Below are positions 16,613 to 26,025 of a stretch of 57,450 nucleotides of DNA, piece by piece (within the stretch, counting starts at the first letter, position 1; each line of letters opens with the position of its first letter). Below the pieces are notes generated by a model. The model saw only the letters and a list, made by a program, of their open reading frames with translations. It did no database searches and had not been told where the DNA came from. The position numbers were made by a program, and so were the translations under genes. The stretch comes from Clostridia bacterium (GTDB lineage: Bacteria > Bacillota > Clostridia > Oscillospirales > CAG-272). The DNA lies in the NCBI GenBank assembly GCA_017937845.1, contig JAGBCV010000012.1, forward strand, positions 1 through 57,450, given 5' to 3'.

Positions 16613-17875
16613 ATGCTGAAAAAACCGCTTGCGGACGACATTCGACCGCGCTCGTTTGACGAGATGGTGGGAGAAGCGAAACTTTTCGGAGAGCGGGGCA
16701 TCTTCCGCAAGATGCTCGAGGCGAATCATATTCCGAATATGATTTTTTTCGGTCCCTCGGGAACGGGAAAAACGACGGCGGCGAATATCCTTGCCGAGGC
16801 TTCGGGAAAGACTCTGCACAGGCTCAACGCGACAAACGCGGGACTTTCCGACGTGAAGCAGGTGATCGCCGAGAGCGGTTCGCTTCTCGGTGCGGACGGC
16901 ATTTTGCTGTATTTGGACGAAATTCAATATTTCAATAAAAAGCAACAGCAATCGCTTTTGGAGTTCATTGAGGACGGTCGCATCACACTCATCGCCTCCA
17001 CGACGGAGAATCCGTATTTTTATATCTATCCCGCGATCATTTCCCGTTGCGCGGTCTTTGAGTTTAAGTCTATCGGCGTATCGGAGCTGAAGCGCGCGAT
17101 TTTGCGTGCCGCCGATGCGTTTGCAAAGCAGACGGGAAGAACCGTTTCCATCACGCCAGAGGCGCTCTCAATGGTCGCTTCCGCTGCCGCAGGGGACGCC
17201 AGACGCGCGGTGAGCCTTTATGAAAATCTCGCAACGGTCTACGACGATATCACGGCGGAGGTCGTGCGTGGATTTTTGCCCGAGGTCATGGGCATGGCGG
17301 GCTTTGACCGCGATGGTGACGGACATTACGACCTACTTTCCGCTTTGCAGAAATCGATTCGCGGTTCTGACCCCGATGCGGCGCTTTTTTATCTCGCAAA
17401 GCTCCTTTCGGGCGGCGACCTCAATTCCGTTTGCAGAAGACTTCTCGTCATCGCAAACGAGGATATCGGGCTTGCTTATCCGATGGCGGCGGCGGTCACT
17501 TACGCTTGCGTGCAAAGCGCGCGTGAACTTGGTATGCCCGAGGCGCGAGTTCCGCTTGCCAACGCCGCTGTGATGCTGGCCACGGCGCCCAAATCCAATT
17601 CCGCTTATATGGGTGTGAATATGGCGATGAAGGCGGTCTCTGCGGGCAAGGGCGCGACCTTTCCTCGTGCGCTCCAAAACGTGCATTTCGACGGAGAAAA
17701 TGCAGCGGAAAAGGGTCAGCATTATAAGTATCCGCATGATTTTCCAAATCATTATGTCGCTCAGCAATATTTGCCAGAGGATTTGAAAAGCGTTCAATTT
17801 TATGCGTTTGGCGATAACAAAACCGAGCAGGCAGCAAAGCTTTATTGGGAAAAAATCAAGAAAGAAAACAGGTGA
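16613..17875 (+). CDS. rarA: Replication-associated recombination protein RarA (AAA+ ATPase)
   Basis: RarA is a clamp-loader-like ATPase that acts at stalled replication forks. The 420-residue protein has Walker A GPSGTGKT (residues 47-54), Walker B LYLDEIQYF, sensor region IASTTENPYF, then the conserved C-terminal tetramerisation domain (AKLLSGGDLNSVCRRLLVIANEDIG and PKSNSAYMGVNMA). It starts 20 nt after nth behind AAAAGGAG. Together with nth and recG it gives this region a DNA-maintenance theme. Confidence 0.95.
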   Translation: MLKKPLADDIRPRSFDEMVGEAKLFGERGIFRKMLEANHIPNMIFFGPSGTGKTTAANILAEASGKTLHRLNATNAGLSDVKQVIAESGSLLGADGILLYLDEIQYFNKKQQQSLLEFIEDGRITLIASTTENPYFYIYPAIISRCAVFEFKSIGVSELKRAILRAADAFAKQTGRTVSITPEALSMVASAAAGDARRAVSLYENLATVYDDITAEVVRGFLPEVMGMAGFDRDGDGHYDLLSALQKSIRGSDPDAALFYLAKLLSGGDLNSVCRRLLVIANEDIGLAYPMAAAVTYACVQSARELGMPEARVPLANAAVMLATAPKSNSAYMGVNMAMKAVSAGKGATFPRALQNVHFDGENAAEKGQHYKYPHDFPNHYVAQQYLPEDLKSVQFYAFGDNKTEQAAKLYWEKIKKENR

Positions 17876-17881
17876 TCTTTG

Positions 17882-18898
17882 ATGTTGAATATCGTTCAAA
17901 TCGGTGCTATCGGGCATTACGCTTACGCGCTCCCGACGGCAAGAAAATATAATATGAAATTTAGCGGTATCACATTCCCCCACGCGGAAGATGGCCGCGA
18001 AAGAGCGATGCGAAATCTTGCGAGATTTGGCTTTGAGCCTCATATTTACGAGGACTGGAAAGAGATGCTGGAAGTCGAAAAGCCCGATATCGCGGTCGTC
18101 AATACCGTGATGGCGAAAAACGGTGAGATCGCGCAGGCGGCGCTTTCCATGGGCATCAGTGTTTTCTGCGAAAAGCCCGTGGCGACGACACTTGACGGAC
18201 TTTTTGCGCTTGAAAACGTCTATTATGAAGCAAAGGCGCGATATGCGGACAGGAATCTCTGCTTTGCGGGAATGTTCGGTATTGACTATCTTCCGCATTT
18301 TGAAACGGCGTACCGCTTCGTCAAGGCGGGCGGTATCGGTGAGGTCAGACTTGCGAACGCGCAAAAATCCTATCGAATGGGCAACCGCGAGGCGTTCTAT
18401 TCCGACAGAGAGCAGTACGGCGGTACGATCCCGTGGGTGGCGATCCATGCGATCGAATGGGTGGAGCGCATCGGCGCACTTCGCCCGATGACGGTCATGG
18501 CGTACGGCAGTACCGCCTGCAACGCGGGCAACGGCACGATGGAAGCCTCGACGCTCTGCGTTTTTGGCTGTGAGGACGGAAAAATGGCTTCCGTTTCGGC
18601 GGACGTGATGCGCCCCAAAATGGCGCCGAGCCACGATGACGACAGACTTCGTCTTGTCGGCTCAGAGGGGGTTTTAGAGGTGCGCGGCGGTCGCGTTTTC
18701 GTCATCGATAAGGACGGCGAACGTGAGATTCCGCTCGTGCAGACGGAAACGGAGCTTTTTGAAGAAATGATCCTCGAAATGCAGGGAAAAGGGAAGTGCC
18801 GCGTCAGCGCGGAGGATACTTTCTTGGCAACGAGAACGGCGCTTCTTGCCAGAGAATCCGAGGATACGGGAAATTTAATGGAGATAAAATCAATATGA
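17882..18898 (+). CDS. Gfo/Idh/MocA-family oxidoreductase
   Basis: The 338-residue protein has an N-terminal Rossmann fold with an unusual dinucleotide loop ([13 protein letters not shown]) in place of GxGxxG, the family-typical [11 protein letters not shown] sequence near residue 100, and a C-terminal alpha/beta substrate domain with [10 protein letters not shown]. Such enzymes oxidise or reduce sugars, inositols or sugar acids with NAD(P). The substrate here is unknown. The ATG at 17882 (or the TTG just before it) lies behind AGGTGA. Its stop overlaps rnhA by 4 nt (ATGA). Confidence 0.88.
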   Translation: MLNIVQIGAIGHYAYALPTARKYNMKFSGITFPHAEDGRERAMRNLARFGFEPHIYEDWKEMLEVEKPDIAVVNTVMAKNGEIAQAALSMGISVFCEKPVATTLDGLFALENVYYEAKARYADRNLCFAGMFGIDYLPHFETAYRFVKAGGIGEVRLANAQKSYRMGNREAFYSDREQYGGTIPWVAIHAIEWVERIGALRPMTVMAYGSTACNAGNGTMEASTLCVFGCEDGKMASVSADVMRPKMAPSHDDDRLRLVGSEGVLEVRGGRVFVIDKDGEREIPLVQTETELFEEMILEMQGKGKCRVSAEDTFLATRTALLARESEDTGNLMEIKSI

Positions 18899-19332
18899 AA
18901 CAGATCAAAATGTATACGGACGGCGCTTGTAAAGGCAATCCCGGACCCGGCGGCTGGGGTTGTATTCTCGTTTACGGCGACGTGGAAAAGGAGCTTTCGG
19001 GCGGTGAGGCGAACACGACCAACAACCGCATGGAGCTTTCTGCGGCGATCGCGGGACTTTCTGCGCTGAAAACGCCTTGCGAGGTCGAGCTTTGGTCGGA
19101 TTCCAAATACCTCGTTGACGCCATCACGCTCGGTTGGGCACGTTCTTGGCGTGCAAAGGGCTGGAAAAAGGGTGACGGCAAGCCTGCGCTCAATCCTGAC
19201 CTTTGGGAAAAGCTTCTTTCCTTGCTGGAGATCCATCAAGTGAAATTCGTTTGGGTGCGCGGTCATAACGGTCACGTGTATAACGAGCGTTGCGACAGGC
19301 TCGCCGTGGCGGAGGCTGAAAAATACCGCTGA
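18895..19332 (+). CDS. rnhA: Ribonuclease HI
   Basis: RNase HI cuts RNA in RNA-DNA hybrids. The 145-residue protein has the full D-E-D-D active site in order: [16 protein letters not shown] (Asp 9), NRMELSA (Glu 48), SDSKYLV (Asp 70) and NERCDRLA (Asp near 134). It also has the basic protrusion [16 protein letters not shown] seen in the E. coli-type enzyme. The start is the ATG at 18895, overlapping the upstream stop by 4 nt. The stop codon lies in a short GC stem followed by seven T (19326-19345), a possible weak terminator. Confidence 0.97.
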   Translation: MKQIKMYTDGACKGNPGPGGWGCILVYGDVEKELSGGEANTTNNRMELSAAIAGLSALKTPCEVELWSDSKYLVDAITLGWARSWRAKGWKKGDGKPALNPDLWEKLLSLLEIHQVKFVWVRGHNGHVYNERCDRLAVAEAEKYR

Positions 19333-19363
19333 GCGGATTTTTTTCAGAGTGAAGAAAGAAAAA

Positions 19364-19466
19364 TGAAAAGTGAAGAGAAAAGGTGTCCGCCGTGCGGACG
19401 GAACGATGATATTTGAATGAAGATTGAAAAGAGAAGATGTTTGTCGTACGGACGAGCCTATTATAT
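19364..19466. repeat. Two imperfect direct repeats with small hairpins between rnhA and mnmA
   Basis: Two related units of about 48 nt (19364-19411 and 19418-19466) each run from a purine-rich GAAAAG/GAAGAG tract through a GTCCG/TACGGAC-type palindrome to a GATAT or TTATAT end. The first contains a GTCCGC-CGT-GCGGAC hairpin (19385-19399). This is probably a genome-wide intergenic repeat family. It carries no ORF. Confidence 0.5.
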
Positions 19467-19482
19467 ATAAGGAAAGATTTTT

Positions 19483-20514
19483 ATGAAAGAAAAAGTATTG
19501 CTTGGTATGAGCGGTGGGCTTGACAGCACGTATTCCGTGGTGGAGCTGAAAAAAAGGGGCTATGACGTGGTCGGTGCGGTGCTGAAAATGAGCGACAACA
19601 CCGATGTGGAAAAGGCGCAGACGGCGGCAGAAACGCTCGGCGTTCCGCTTCACGTCGTGGACTGCTCAAAGCGTTTTGAAGATGTTGTCGTCAAAGATTT
19701 TTTGACGGAATACGCGGCGGCAAGAACGCCCAATCCTTGCGTGATCTGCAATCGATACGTCAAGATCGAGTCGCTTTGCGAATGTGCGCGCTCGCTCGGC
19801 ATTTCCCGCGTAGCAACGGGGCATTATGCGAATATCGCGTATGACGAAGCGAGCGGTCGGTATTATATCCGCAAGGCGGGTGACGCGAGAAAGGATCAGA
19901 GCTACGTTCTTTGGCGACTTACGCAGGAACAGCTTTCGATGCTTACGTTTCCTCTTTCCGAACGAGAGAAAAAGGACGTGAGAGCCGAGGCGGTGGCGCT
20001 CTCCTTGCCATCTGCGGATGCGGAGGAAAGTCAGGAGATCTGCTTCATTCCGACGAATGACTATATTTCGTATATCGAAGAAAAGCTGGGCAAGTTCCCC
20101 GAGGGGGATTTTCTCGACGAAAACGGCAAGACGCTCGGCAAGCATCGCGGTATCGTGCATTACACCATCGGACAGCGCAAGGGCTTGGGGCTTTCGCTCG
20201 GCAGACCGGGCTTCGTGACGGCGATCGATCCTGCGGCGAACACCGTGACGGTCGTTTCCGATGAAGCAAAGATATTTTCGACAAGCCTTGTCTGCGATAC
20301 GCTGAATTTCCAGAAGCTCGCGCCGATGCGGGAGGGTGTGATTCGCGCCGAGGGCAAGGTCCGTTACGCGGCAAAGCCCGTGATGGCGACCGTCAAAATC
20401 AAAGGCGAGAGGGCGGAGGTCCTTTTCGATGCGCCCGTGCGCGCGGTGACGCCTGGACAATCCGTCGTGTTCTATGACGGTGACGACGTGCTGATGGGTG
20501 GAATTATTTGCTGA
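19483..20514 (+). CDS. mnmA: tRNA 2-thiouridylase MnmA
   Basis: MnmA thiolates uridine 34 of Lys, Glu and Gln tRNAs. The 343-residue protein has the PP-loop SGGLDS (residues 9-14), the catalytic cysteine in TPNPCVICN, ATGHYA, the second catalytic cysteine in SQEICFIP, HRGIVHYTIGQRKGLG, and a C-terminal beta-barrel. Length is typical. The ATG follows AAGGAAAG. A strong terminator at 20647-20697 lies downstream. With thiI in the same window, two tRNA thiolation enzymes are present but no cysteine desulfurase. Confidence 0.96.
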   Translation: MKEKVLLGMSGGLDSTYSVVELKKRGYDVVGAVLKMSDNTDVEKAQTAAETLGVPLHVVDCSKRFEDVVVKDFLTEYAAARTPNPCVICNRYVKIESLCECARSLGISRVATGHYANIAYDEASGRYYIRKAGDARKDQSYVLWRLTQEQLSMLTFPLSEREKKDVRAEAVALSLPSADAEESQEICFIPTNDYISYIEEKLGKFPEGDFLDENGKTLGKHRGIVHYTIGQRKGLGLSLGRPGFVTAIDPAANTVTVVSDEAKIFSTSLVCDTLNFQKLAPMREGVIRAEGKVRYAAKPVMATVKIKGERAEVLFDAPVRAVTPGQSVVFYDGDDVLMGGIIC

Positions 20515-21109
20515 ACGGTGTTTGGTTCTAATGAATATTGAGAAAAAGAGAGAACATTGGAATATTATTAGAAAAAATGAGGTGAAAAACCTGTTTTTTC
20601 TCAAAGAAAAAAACTTTTTGGCATATTGACCTTTGCGTCAAAAAAGGTTCTGCAACTTTGTTCAACTTGAACAATTTTGCAGAACTTTTAATTTTTTGTG
20701 AAGAAAGTGTGAAGAAGAAGCGTGTTAAATGGTATTTACTCTTGCGGAAAAGCAAAAGGCGCATAGGATAAAAAACGCCGAAAAACCTTGAAAATCAAAG
20801 GATTTTTGAGAAAAAAGAAAGTCTTTCGGTAAATCAAAAAGACACCGTTTGCGCGGCTTTGAAAAAGGACGAAAAACGGAAAATCTTCCTAAAATATTTA
20901 TATGGTGTTTACGATTCGTGAAAATGACGGTTTTTCGACGGATTTATGAGCTTTTTGTGGAGAAAGTGAAAAAAAGTGATGACGAAAGTTATTGATTTTT
21001 TGTGAATGAAGTGGTAGTATTATAAAGTAATAAATGTTACCGTGTCGGTTTGCCCAAAAAGATACGGTAGCAACAGCTAATTGCAAAATCCGTAAGAGGA
21101 GGAAAATCT
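20515..21109. other. 595-nt intergenic region before the carbohydrate-uptake operon
   Basis: AT-rich with no convincing gene on either strand. It contains the mnmA terminator (20647-20697), then about 300 nt of A/G-rich sequence without recognised structure. A 9-bp hairpin, TACCGTGTC with GATACGGTA (21038-21069), lies just upstream of the binding-protein ribosome site. A TATTAT (21018-21023) and a TTGATT (20992-20997) are present but 20 nt apart, so the promoter is uncertain. The long leader could hold regulation that I cannot identify. Confidence 0.6.
20647..20697 (+). terminator. Terminator after mnmA
   Basis: GTTCTGCAA (20647-20655) pairs with TTGCAGAAC (20677-20685). A second inner pairing, TTGTTCA with TGAACAA, extends the stem, and the hairpin is followed by TTTTAATTTTTT. 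Confidence 0.85.
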
Positions 21110-24100
21110 ATGGAAAACTCAAAGCTGACAAGAGTAATTGCGCTGGTTCTCAGCGTGATGATGGTTGCGGGTCTGTTTATGACCGCCGGTGCTGCGAACC
21201 TTACAACGAGCGCGGCTCCCGACGAGGATGAAATGTCCGTTGCCAACGAAGCTCTTGAAATACTCGGAGATGACAAATGGTCCGAGTACAAGGAAAAATT
21301 CGGTTCTCAGCCGAACTACACAGGCGATGATATCGTGATCAACGCCGCAAACGCTATCGCTCTCCCCGAGGGCGCGCAGGTTTTGGCTGAACTCGACGGT
21401 AAGACCAACGTTCTCTACCTTCCCAGCGAAGGCGGCGCAACATGGACAGTGACCGTTCCCGAAACCGGTCTTTACGCTATTGACCTTTCTTTCTACGCTA
21501 TCTCCGAATTGAATGGCGAAAAGGTCTCCAAAGCGGCAGACATCGAAAGAACACTCCGTATCAACGGTGAGGTTCCTTTCACAGAAGTTCGTAACCTTTT
21601 GATGACCAAGACTTGGATCGATGCATTTTCTGACGATCAGATCGTGTATGACCAGGACGGCAACATCGAGGATATCCTCTATGACGAGGACAGCGTAGGT
21701 AACCACCGTCGTCCCGCAAAGGTGGAGGCTCCCGAATGGAGAAAGTATACCGTATGCGACCCGACAGGTTATTATAACGGTGAATTTTTCTTCTATCTCG
21801 AAGCAGGTGAAAACACCATTACCCTCGAAGCACAGAAAGAACCTGTTGCTCTCGAATCCATCACGCTTCGCGAAAGAAAAGCGCTCCTTACTTATGAAGA
21901 ATACATCGCAATGCACGTAGACCAGGGCGTGACAAGAGCACCGCAGGATTCCATCATTCAGCTTGAAGCAGAATTTGCGACCGCGACCTCTTCCAGTACC
22001 ATCTACGGTCAGAACGACAGCTCTTCTCCCATCACAAGCCCCCAGCACGCAAGCTACTCCTGGATCAACGATATCGGCGGACGTAACGGTTCTTACAACT
22101 GGTCTTCCGTTGGTCAGTGGATCGAATGGACCGTAAACATTCCCGAAGGCAAGGGCGGCTTCTACACCATCAGCTCTCGTTTCCTTTCGAGCGCTCTCGA
22201 AGGTCTTTTCGTTTCCCGTCGTCTTTATATCGACGGTGAGATCCCCTTTGAAGAAGCAAACAACCTCGAATTTATTTACGATAAGGGCTGGCAGGGCGGT
22301 ACCTTCACAGACGGTACGACCGAATTTGAGTTCTACCTCGAAGGCGGTAAGACTCATACCTTCAAGCTCGAAGTAAACTACGGTAACCTCGGCGGTCTTA
22401 TTGCAGAAGTCCGTGAATGCGTTACCAGAATCAACGAGATCTACATCACCATCCTTCAGATCTCCGGTACAGACCCCGACCCGTACATGGACTACTCTTA
22501 CTACAAGAGAATCCCGGATGAAATCGCAGAAATGAACACTCTCGCAAGAAGACTTTATGCGGTTTCCGAACAGATCCAGCAGATCTCCGACGGTAAGTCC
22601 AGCTCTGCGACCGCGACGATCGAAAACGTTGCCCGTGTTCTTGAAACCATGGCAGCGGATTCCGAAAGACAGATTGCGAAGAACTTCTCCGCACTCAAAT
22701 CTTACATCGGTAACCTTGGTACATGGCTCAACGACATCGGTCAGCAGGCTTTGATCCTTGACTACTTTGTCATTCAGCCCGCAGGAAACGAATTGCCCAA
22801 GGGCGAGGGTAATTTCTTCCAGAGCGCATGGTTTGAAATTCAGAAGTTCATTTACAGCTTTATCCGCGATAACTCCTCCTTCGGCTCCGCTGAAGCAGGT
22901 GAGGGCGTTACCAAGATCGAAGTTTGGACAACGGTATCCCGCGAATACGCGCAGATCATCCGTTCCATCGTCGATGAAAGCTTCAGCAGAGAACACCCCG
23001 ACATCGCGATCAACTTGAAGCTCGTTACCGCAGGTACACTTCTTCCCGCGACACTCTCCGGTGTAGGTCCCGACGTTATGATGGACGTTACATCTTCCGA
23101 CTGTGTCAACTACGCAGTACGTGGTGCGGTCCTCGACCTTTCCAAGTATGAAGGTTTCGATGAACTCAAGACTTACTTCCACGAATCCGCATGGGTTCCC
23201 GTAACCGTTGCTCTCGACTCCGTTGACGGTGAAATCGCCGTATACGGTGTTCCGGAAAAACAGAGCTTCAGCGTTATGTTCTACCGCAAAGACATCTTCG
23301 CTTCTCTCGGTCTCAAGGTTCCGAACACTTGGGATGAGTTCAACGCGATCATGCCGATCCTCGTTTCTCAGAACTACCTCGTAGGTATGCCTCACGATAC
23401 AACGATCACCAACATGTTCATCTATCAGAACGGTGGTTCCTTGTATAGCAACGGCGGTACAACGATCTCCTTCGATCAGGATATCACACTTGACGCATTC
23501 ACTCAGCTCTGCACATTCTTCACAACTTATCGTTTCCCGTTGACATACGACGCAGCAAACCGCTTCCGTTCCGGTGAAATGCCCGTATTCATTGGTGACT
23601 ACATCACCTTCTACAACCAGTTTACCATCTTCGCTCCCGAACTTAAAGGTCTCTGGGGCTTCACAACCGTTCCCGGTACCGTTCAGGAAGACGGTTCCAT
23701 CAACAAATCCGTTATGGCTGCTATCAACTCCATCGTTATCATGATGGACGCTGCCGACAGAGGCACCGATGAAGCAGGCTTCAAATTCATCAAATGGTGG
23801 ATGGGTGCTACCGTTCAGGGTCAGTACGCAAACGAACTCGTTGCGTTGCTCGGTCCCGCAGGTAAGTACGCTACCGCTAACATGGATGCTTTCAACGACA
23901 TGTCTTGGACAGCAAGCGAACTGAAAGAAATTCAGAACCAGTTCTCCAACCTTCAGGCTGTTCCGGAAATGCCCGGTTCTTACATTATCGCTCGTAACAT
24001 TGAATTCGCTTTCCTTAATGTATATAATAACGACTATGTACCCAGCGAAGCACTTCAGGATTACACCAATACGATCAATGCTGAATTCCAGAGAAAGCGC

Positions 24101-24145
24101 GACGAACTTAAACGTAAGTTCTTTGTTCCTTCCAACACAAAATAA
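21110..24145 (+). CDS. Secreted multidomain solute-binding protein with two N-terminal beta-sandwich modules
   Basis: A 1011-residue exported protein. Residues 1-29 form a signal peptide (cleavage near TAGAA) without a lipobox cysteine. Residues about 75-255 and 280-445 look like two related CBM-type beta-sandwiches; both carry a RTLRINGEVPF or RRLYIDGEIPF strand and an EFFFYLEAGENTITL-like strand. A helical linker (460-590) leads to a family 1 extracellular solute-binding domain (600-1000; PDVMMDVTSSD, YGVPEKQSFSVMFYRKDIF, FIGDYITFYNQF). It should capture a carbohydrate for the permeases that follow 24 nt downstream. With no lipid anchor or C-terminal membrane helix, how it stays at the cell surface is unclear. 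The start is firm (AGGAGG at 21097). Confidence 0.85.
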   Translation: MENSKLTRVIALVLSVMMVAGLFMTAGAANLTTSAAPDEDEMSVANEALEILGDDKWSEYKEKFGSQPNYTGDDIVINAANAIALPEGAQVLAELDGKTNVLYLPSEGGATWTVTVPETGLYAIDLSFYAISELNGEKVSKAADIERTLRINGEVPFTEVRNLLMTKTWIDAFSDDQIVYDQDGNIEDILYDEDSVGNHRRPAKVEAPEWRKYTVCDPTGYYNGEFFFYLEAGENTITLEAQKEPVALESITLRERKALLTYEEYIAMHVDQGVTRAPQDSIIQLEAEFATATSSSTIYGQNDSSSPITSPQHASYSWINDIGGRNGSYNWSSVGQWIEWTVNIPEGKGGFYTISSRFLSSALEGLFVSRRLYIDGEIPFEEANNLEFIYDKGWQGGTFTDGTTEFEFYLEGGKTHTFKLEVNYGNLGGLIAEVRECVTRINEIYITILQISGTDPDPYMDYSYYKRIPDEIAEMNTLARRLYAVSEQIQQISDGKSSSATATIENVARVLETMAADSERQIAKNFSALKSYIGNLGTWLNDIGQQALILDYFVIQPAGNELPKGEGNFFQSAWFEIQKFIYSFIRDNSSFGSAEAGEGVTKIEVWTTVSREYAQIIRSIVDESFSREHPDIAINLKLVTAGTLLPATLSGVGPDVMMDVTSSDCVNYAVRGAVLDLSKYEGFDELKTYFHESAWVPVTVALDSVDGEIAVYGVPEKQSFSVMFYRKDIFASLGLKVPNTWDEFNAIMPILVSQNYLVGMPHDTTITNMFIYQNGGSLYSNGGTTISFDQDITLDAFTQLCTFFTTYRFPLTYDAANRFRSGEMPVFIGDYITFYNQFTIFAPELKGLWGFTTVPGTVQEDGSINKSVMAAINSIVIMMDAADRGTDEAGFKFIKWWMGATVQGQYANELVALLGPAGKYATANMDAFNDMSWTASELKEIQNQFSNLQAVPEMPGSYIIARNIEFAFLNVYNNDYVPSEALQDYTNTINAEFQRKRDELKRKFFVPSNTK

Positions 24146-24168
24146 TCTAAGCAAAGGAGAATACGGAC

Positions 24169-25131
24169 ATGTCGGAAAAAGCTGTTGATACAAAACAGAA
24201 AGCCAAAAAACCGGTCGCTCGTAAAGAGCTGACCATGTGGCAATGGACATGGAAAGAAATGAAGCGCAATTACGTTGCTTACCTCATGTGCGCACCGTAC
24301 TACCTCATTTTCTTTACATTTACTATCTTACCTGTTATTCTTTCGGTCTTCTTCAGTTTCACGATCTTCAACATGATCGAAGCGCCGCAGTTTATCTTCC
24401 TTGATAACTATATGCGTCTCTTCCTTGATGACGATATCTTTATTGAAGCAGTAGCGAATACCCTTATCTTCGCTGTTATGACGGGACCTGTTTCTTATAT
24501 CCTCTCCCTCTTCACAGCGTGGTTCATTAACGAACTTCCTCCGAAGGTAAGAGCTGTCGTAACCCTTATCTTCTATGCACCGTCGCTTTCCACAGGTATG
24601 ACCTTTATCTGGAAGGTTATCTTCGACGGCGACTCTTACGGCTACGCAAACTCTATCCTTATGAGACTTGATATCATTCAGGAACCGATCCAGTTCTTCA
24701 AGAATGAATCCTACGTAATGCCTCTCTGTATCGTAGTTGCTCTTTGGTCCTCTCTCGGCGTATCGTTCCTTTCCTTCATCGGTGGTCTTCAGACCGTTCC
24801 GAAGGATCAGTTCGAAGCGGCTGCTGTGGACGGCATCAAGAACAGATGGCAGGAGCTTTGGTACGTAACGCTTCCGAACATGAAGCAGCAGATGCTCTTC
24901 GGTGCGGTCATGGCGATTACACAGTCCTTTAACTTCGGTACGGTCGTAAACGACCTTGCCGGCTTCCCCAGCGTAAACTACGCTGCTCATACAATCATGC
25001 ATCACCTCCAGGACTACGGCGGTCAGCGTTTCGAGGTAGGTTACTCCTCCGCGATCGCAACCGTGCTCTTCATCATGATGGTAGGCTCGAACATGCTTGT
25101 AAATAAAATTTTGAACAAGGTGGGACAATGA
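24169..25131 (+). CDS. ABC transporter permease, LplB/UgpA type (pair 1)
   Basis: A 320-residue membrane protein with a long N-terminal cytoplasmic segment (about 45 residues, lysine-rich, ending NYVAYLMCAPYYLIF), six hydrophobic segments and the ABC permease EAA-type loop (QFEAAAVDGIKNRWQELWYVTLPNMK). It should form the first half of a sugar-uptake channel with the next gene. The start lies behind AAAGGAG. Its stop is separated by one base from the next ATG. Confidence 0.93.
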   Translation: MSEKAVDTKQKAKKPVARKELTMWQWTWKEMKRNYVAYLMCAPYYLIFFTFTILPVILSVFFSFTIFNMIEAPQFIFLDNYMRLFLDDDIFIEAVANTLIFAVMTGPVSYILSLFTAWFINELPPKVRAVVTLIFYAPSLSTGMTFIWKVIFDGDSYGYANSILMRLDIIQEPIQFFKNESYVMPLCIVVALWSSLGVSFLSFIGGLQTVPKDQFEAAAVDGIKNRWQELWYVTLPNMKQQMLFGAVMAITQSFNFGTVVNDLAGFPSVNYAAHTIMHHLQDYGGQRFEVGYSSAIATVLFIMMVGSNMLVNKILNKVGQ

Positions 25132-25132
25132 T

Positions 25133-26008
25133 ATGTCAAAGAAGTTAAGAACCAGAAATCATAAAGTTGTCCTCAACCGTTCCGCGGGAGGCGACTTCGG
25201 AATCTCAGTATTCCTGATTCTCTTCGGTGCGTTTATGTTTATTCCGATGTATTACGCAATCATCCAGTCCTTGAAGCCGCTCGATGAACTTTGGAACTAT
25301 CCTCCGAAATTCTATGTTGTCAACCCGACACTCTCGAACTTCGGTGATATGTTCGCAAGTATGACCTCTTCTTGGGTTCCGTTCTCGCGTTACATCTTCA
25401 ATACCGTGCTTATCTCCGTAGCCGGTACCTTTGGTAACCTCTTCCTCGGCTCTCTTGCCGCTTACGTCGTTTCCAAAATGAAATTCCCGGGACGCAAACT
25501 CCTCTCCGAGGCAGTTCGCTACTCCCTTATGTTTACCGCTACCGTTACCGGTATCGTAAACTACCTCACAATGAGTACAATCGGTCTTGTTGATACCTAC
25601 TGGGCGATCATCATTCCCGCATGGGGCGCAACACTCGGTATGTTCCTTATGCGTCAGTTCATGACCTCCGGTATCTCCGACGCGGTTCTCGAATCCGCTC
25701 GTCTTGACGGTTCCAGCGAACTTCGTACATATTGGACGATCGCAATGCCGATGGTTAAGCCTGCGTGCATGACCCTTATCGTGTACTCCTTCAAGGATCT
25801 GTGGAACACCGGTTCTTCCACATACATCCAGAGTGAACAGCTCAAAACCTTCAACTATGCAATTCAGCAGATCGTATCCGGCGGTATCGCCCGTGCGAGT
25901 GTCGGCGCAGCAGCTGCAATCGTTATGTTGATCGTTCCGGTAATCGTATTCGTTATTTCCCAGAGTAACGTCGTAGAAACGATGTCTACTTCCGGTATGA
26001 AAGACTAA
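25133..26008 (+). CDS. ABC transporter permease, YtcP/UgpE type (pair 1)
   Basis: A 291-residue membrane protein with six hydrophobic segments and the EAA loop (VLESARLDGSSELRTYWTIAMPMVKP). It pairs with the preceding permease; the start codon lies 2 nt after that gene's stop, so translation is probably coupled. It belongs to the CUT1-type carbohydrate permeases. No ATPase gene occurs in this operon, so an MsmX-like shared ATPase elsewhere would be required (inference from other Firmicutes). Confidence 0.93.
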   Translation: MSKKLRTRNHKVVLNRSAGGDFGISVFLILFGAFMFIPMYYAIIQSLKPLDELWNYPPKFYVVNPTLSNFGDMFASMTSSWVPFSRYIFNTVLISVAGTFGNLFLGSLAAYVVSKMKFPGRKLLSEAVRYSLMFTATVTGIVNYLTMSTIGLVDTYWAIIIPAWGATLGMFLMRQFMTSGISDAVLESARLDGSSELRTYWTIAMPMVKPACMTLIVYSFKDLWNTGSSTYIQSEQLKTFNYAIQQIVSGGIARASVGAAAAIVMLIVPVIVFVISQSNVVETMSTSGMKD

Positions 26009-26025
26009 GACAGGAGGATGTAGTT

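Noticed and set aside
19326..19345. Firm terminator at the rnhA stop
   Set aside because: The stem is only four to five GC pairs including the stop codon; kept only as a weak possibility in the rnhA entry.
20528..20764. 78-codon minus-strand frame after mnmA
   Set aside because: It spans the mnmA terminator hairpin and is A/T-biased with no ribosome site or motif.
20992..21023. Sigma-A promoter TTGATT/TATTAT for the binding-protein operon
   Set aside because: The 20-nt spacing is outside the normal range; not listed as a feature.
20898..21086. 62-codon minus-strand frame upstream of the binding protein
   Set aside because: Low-complexity Phe/Ser/Lys content that overlaps the leader hairpin; no supporting signal.
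21119..24250. 1043-codon minus-strand frame opposite the binding protein
   Set aside because: Cys/Val/Phe-rich antisense shadow created by biased codon use on the coding strand; no recognisable motif.
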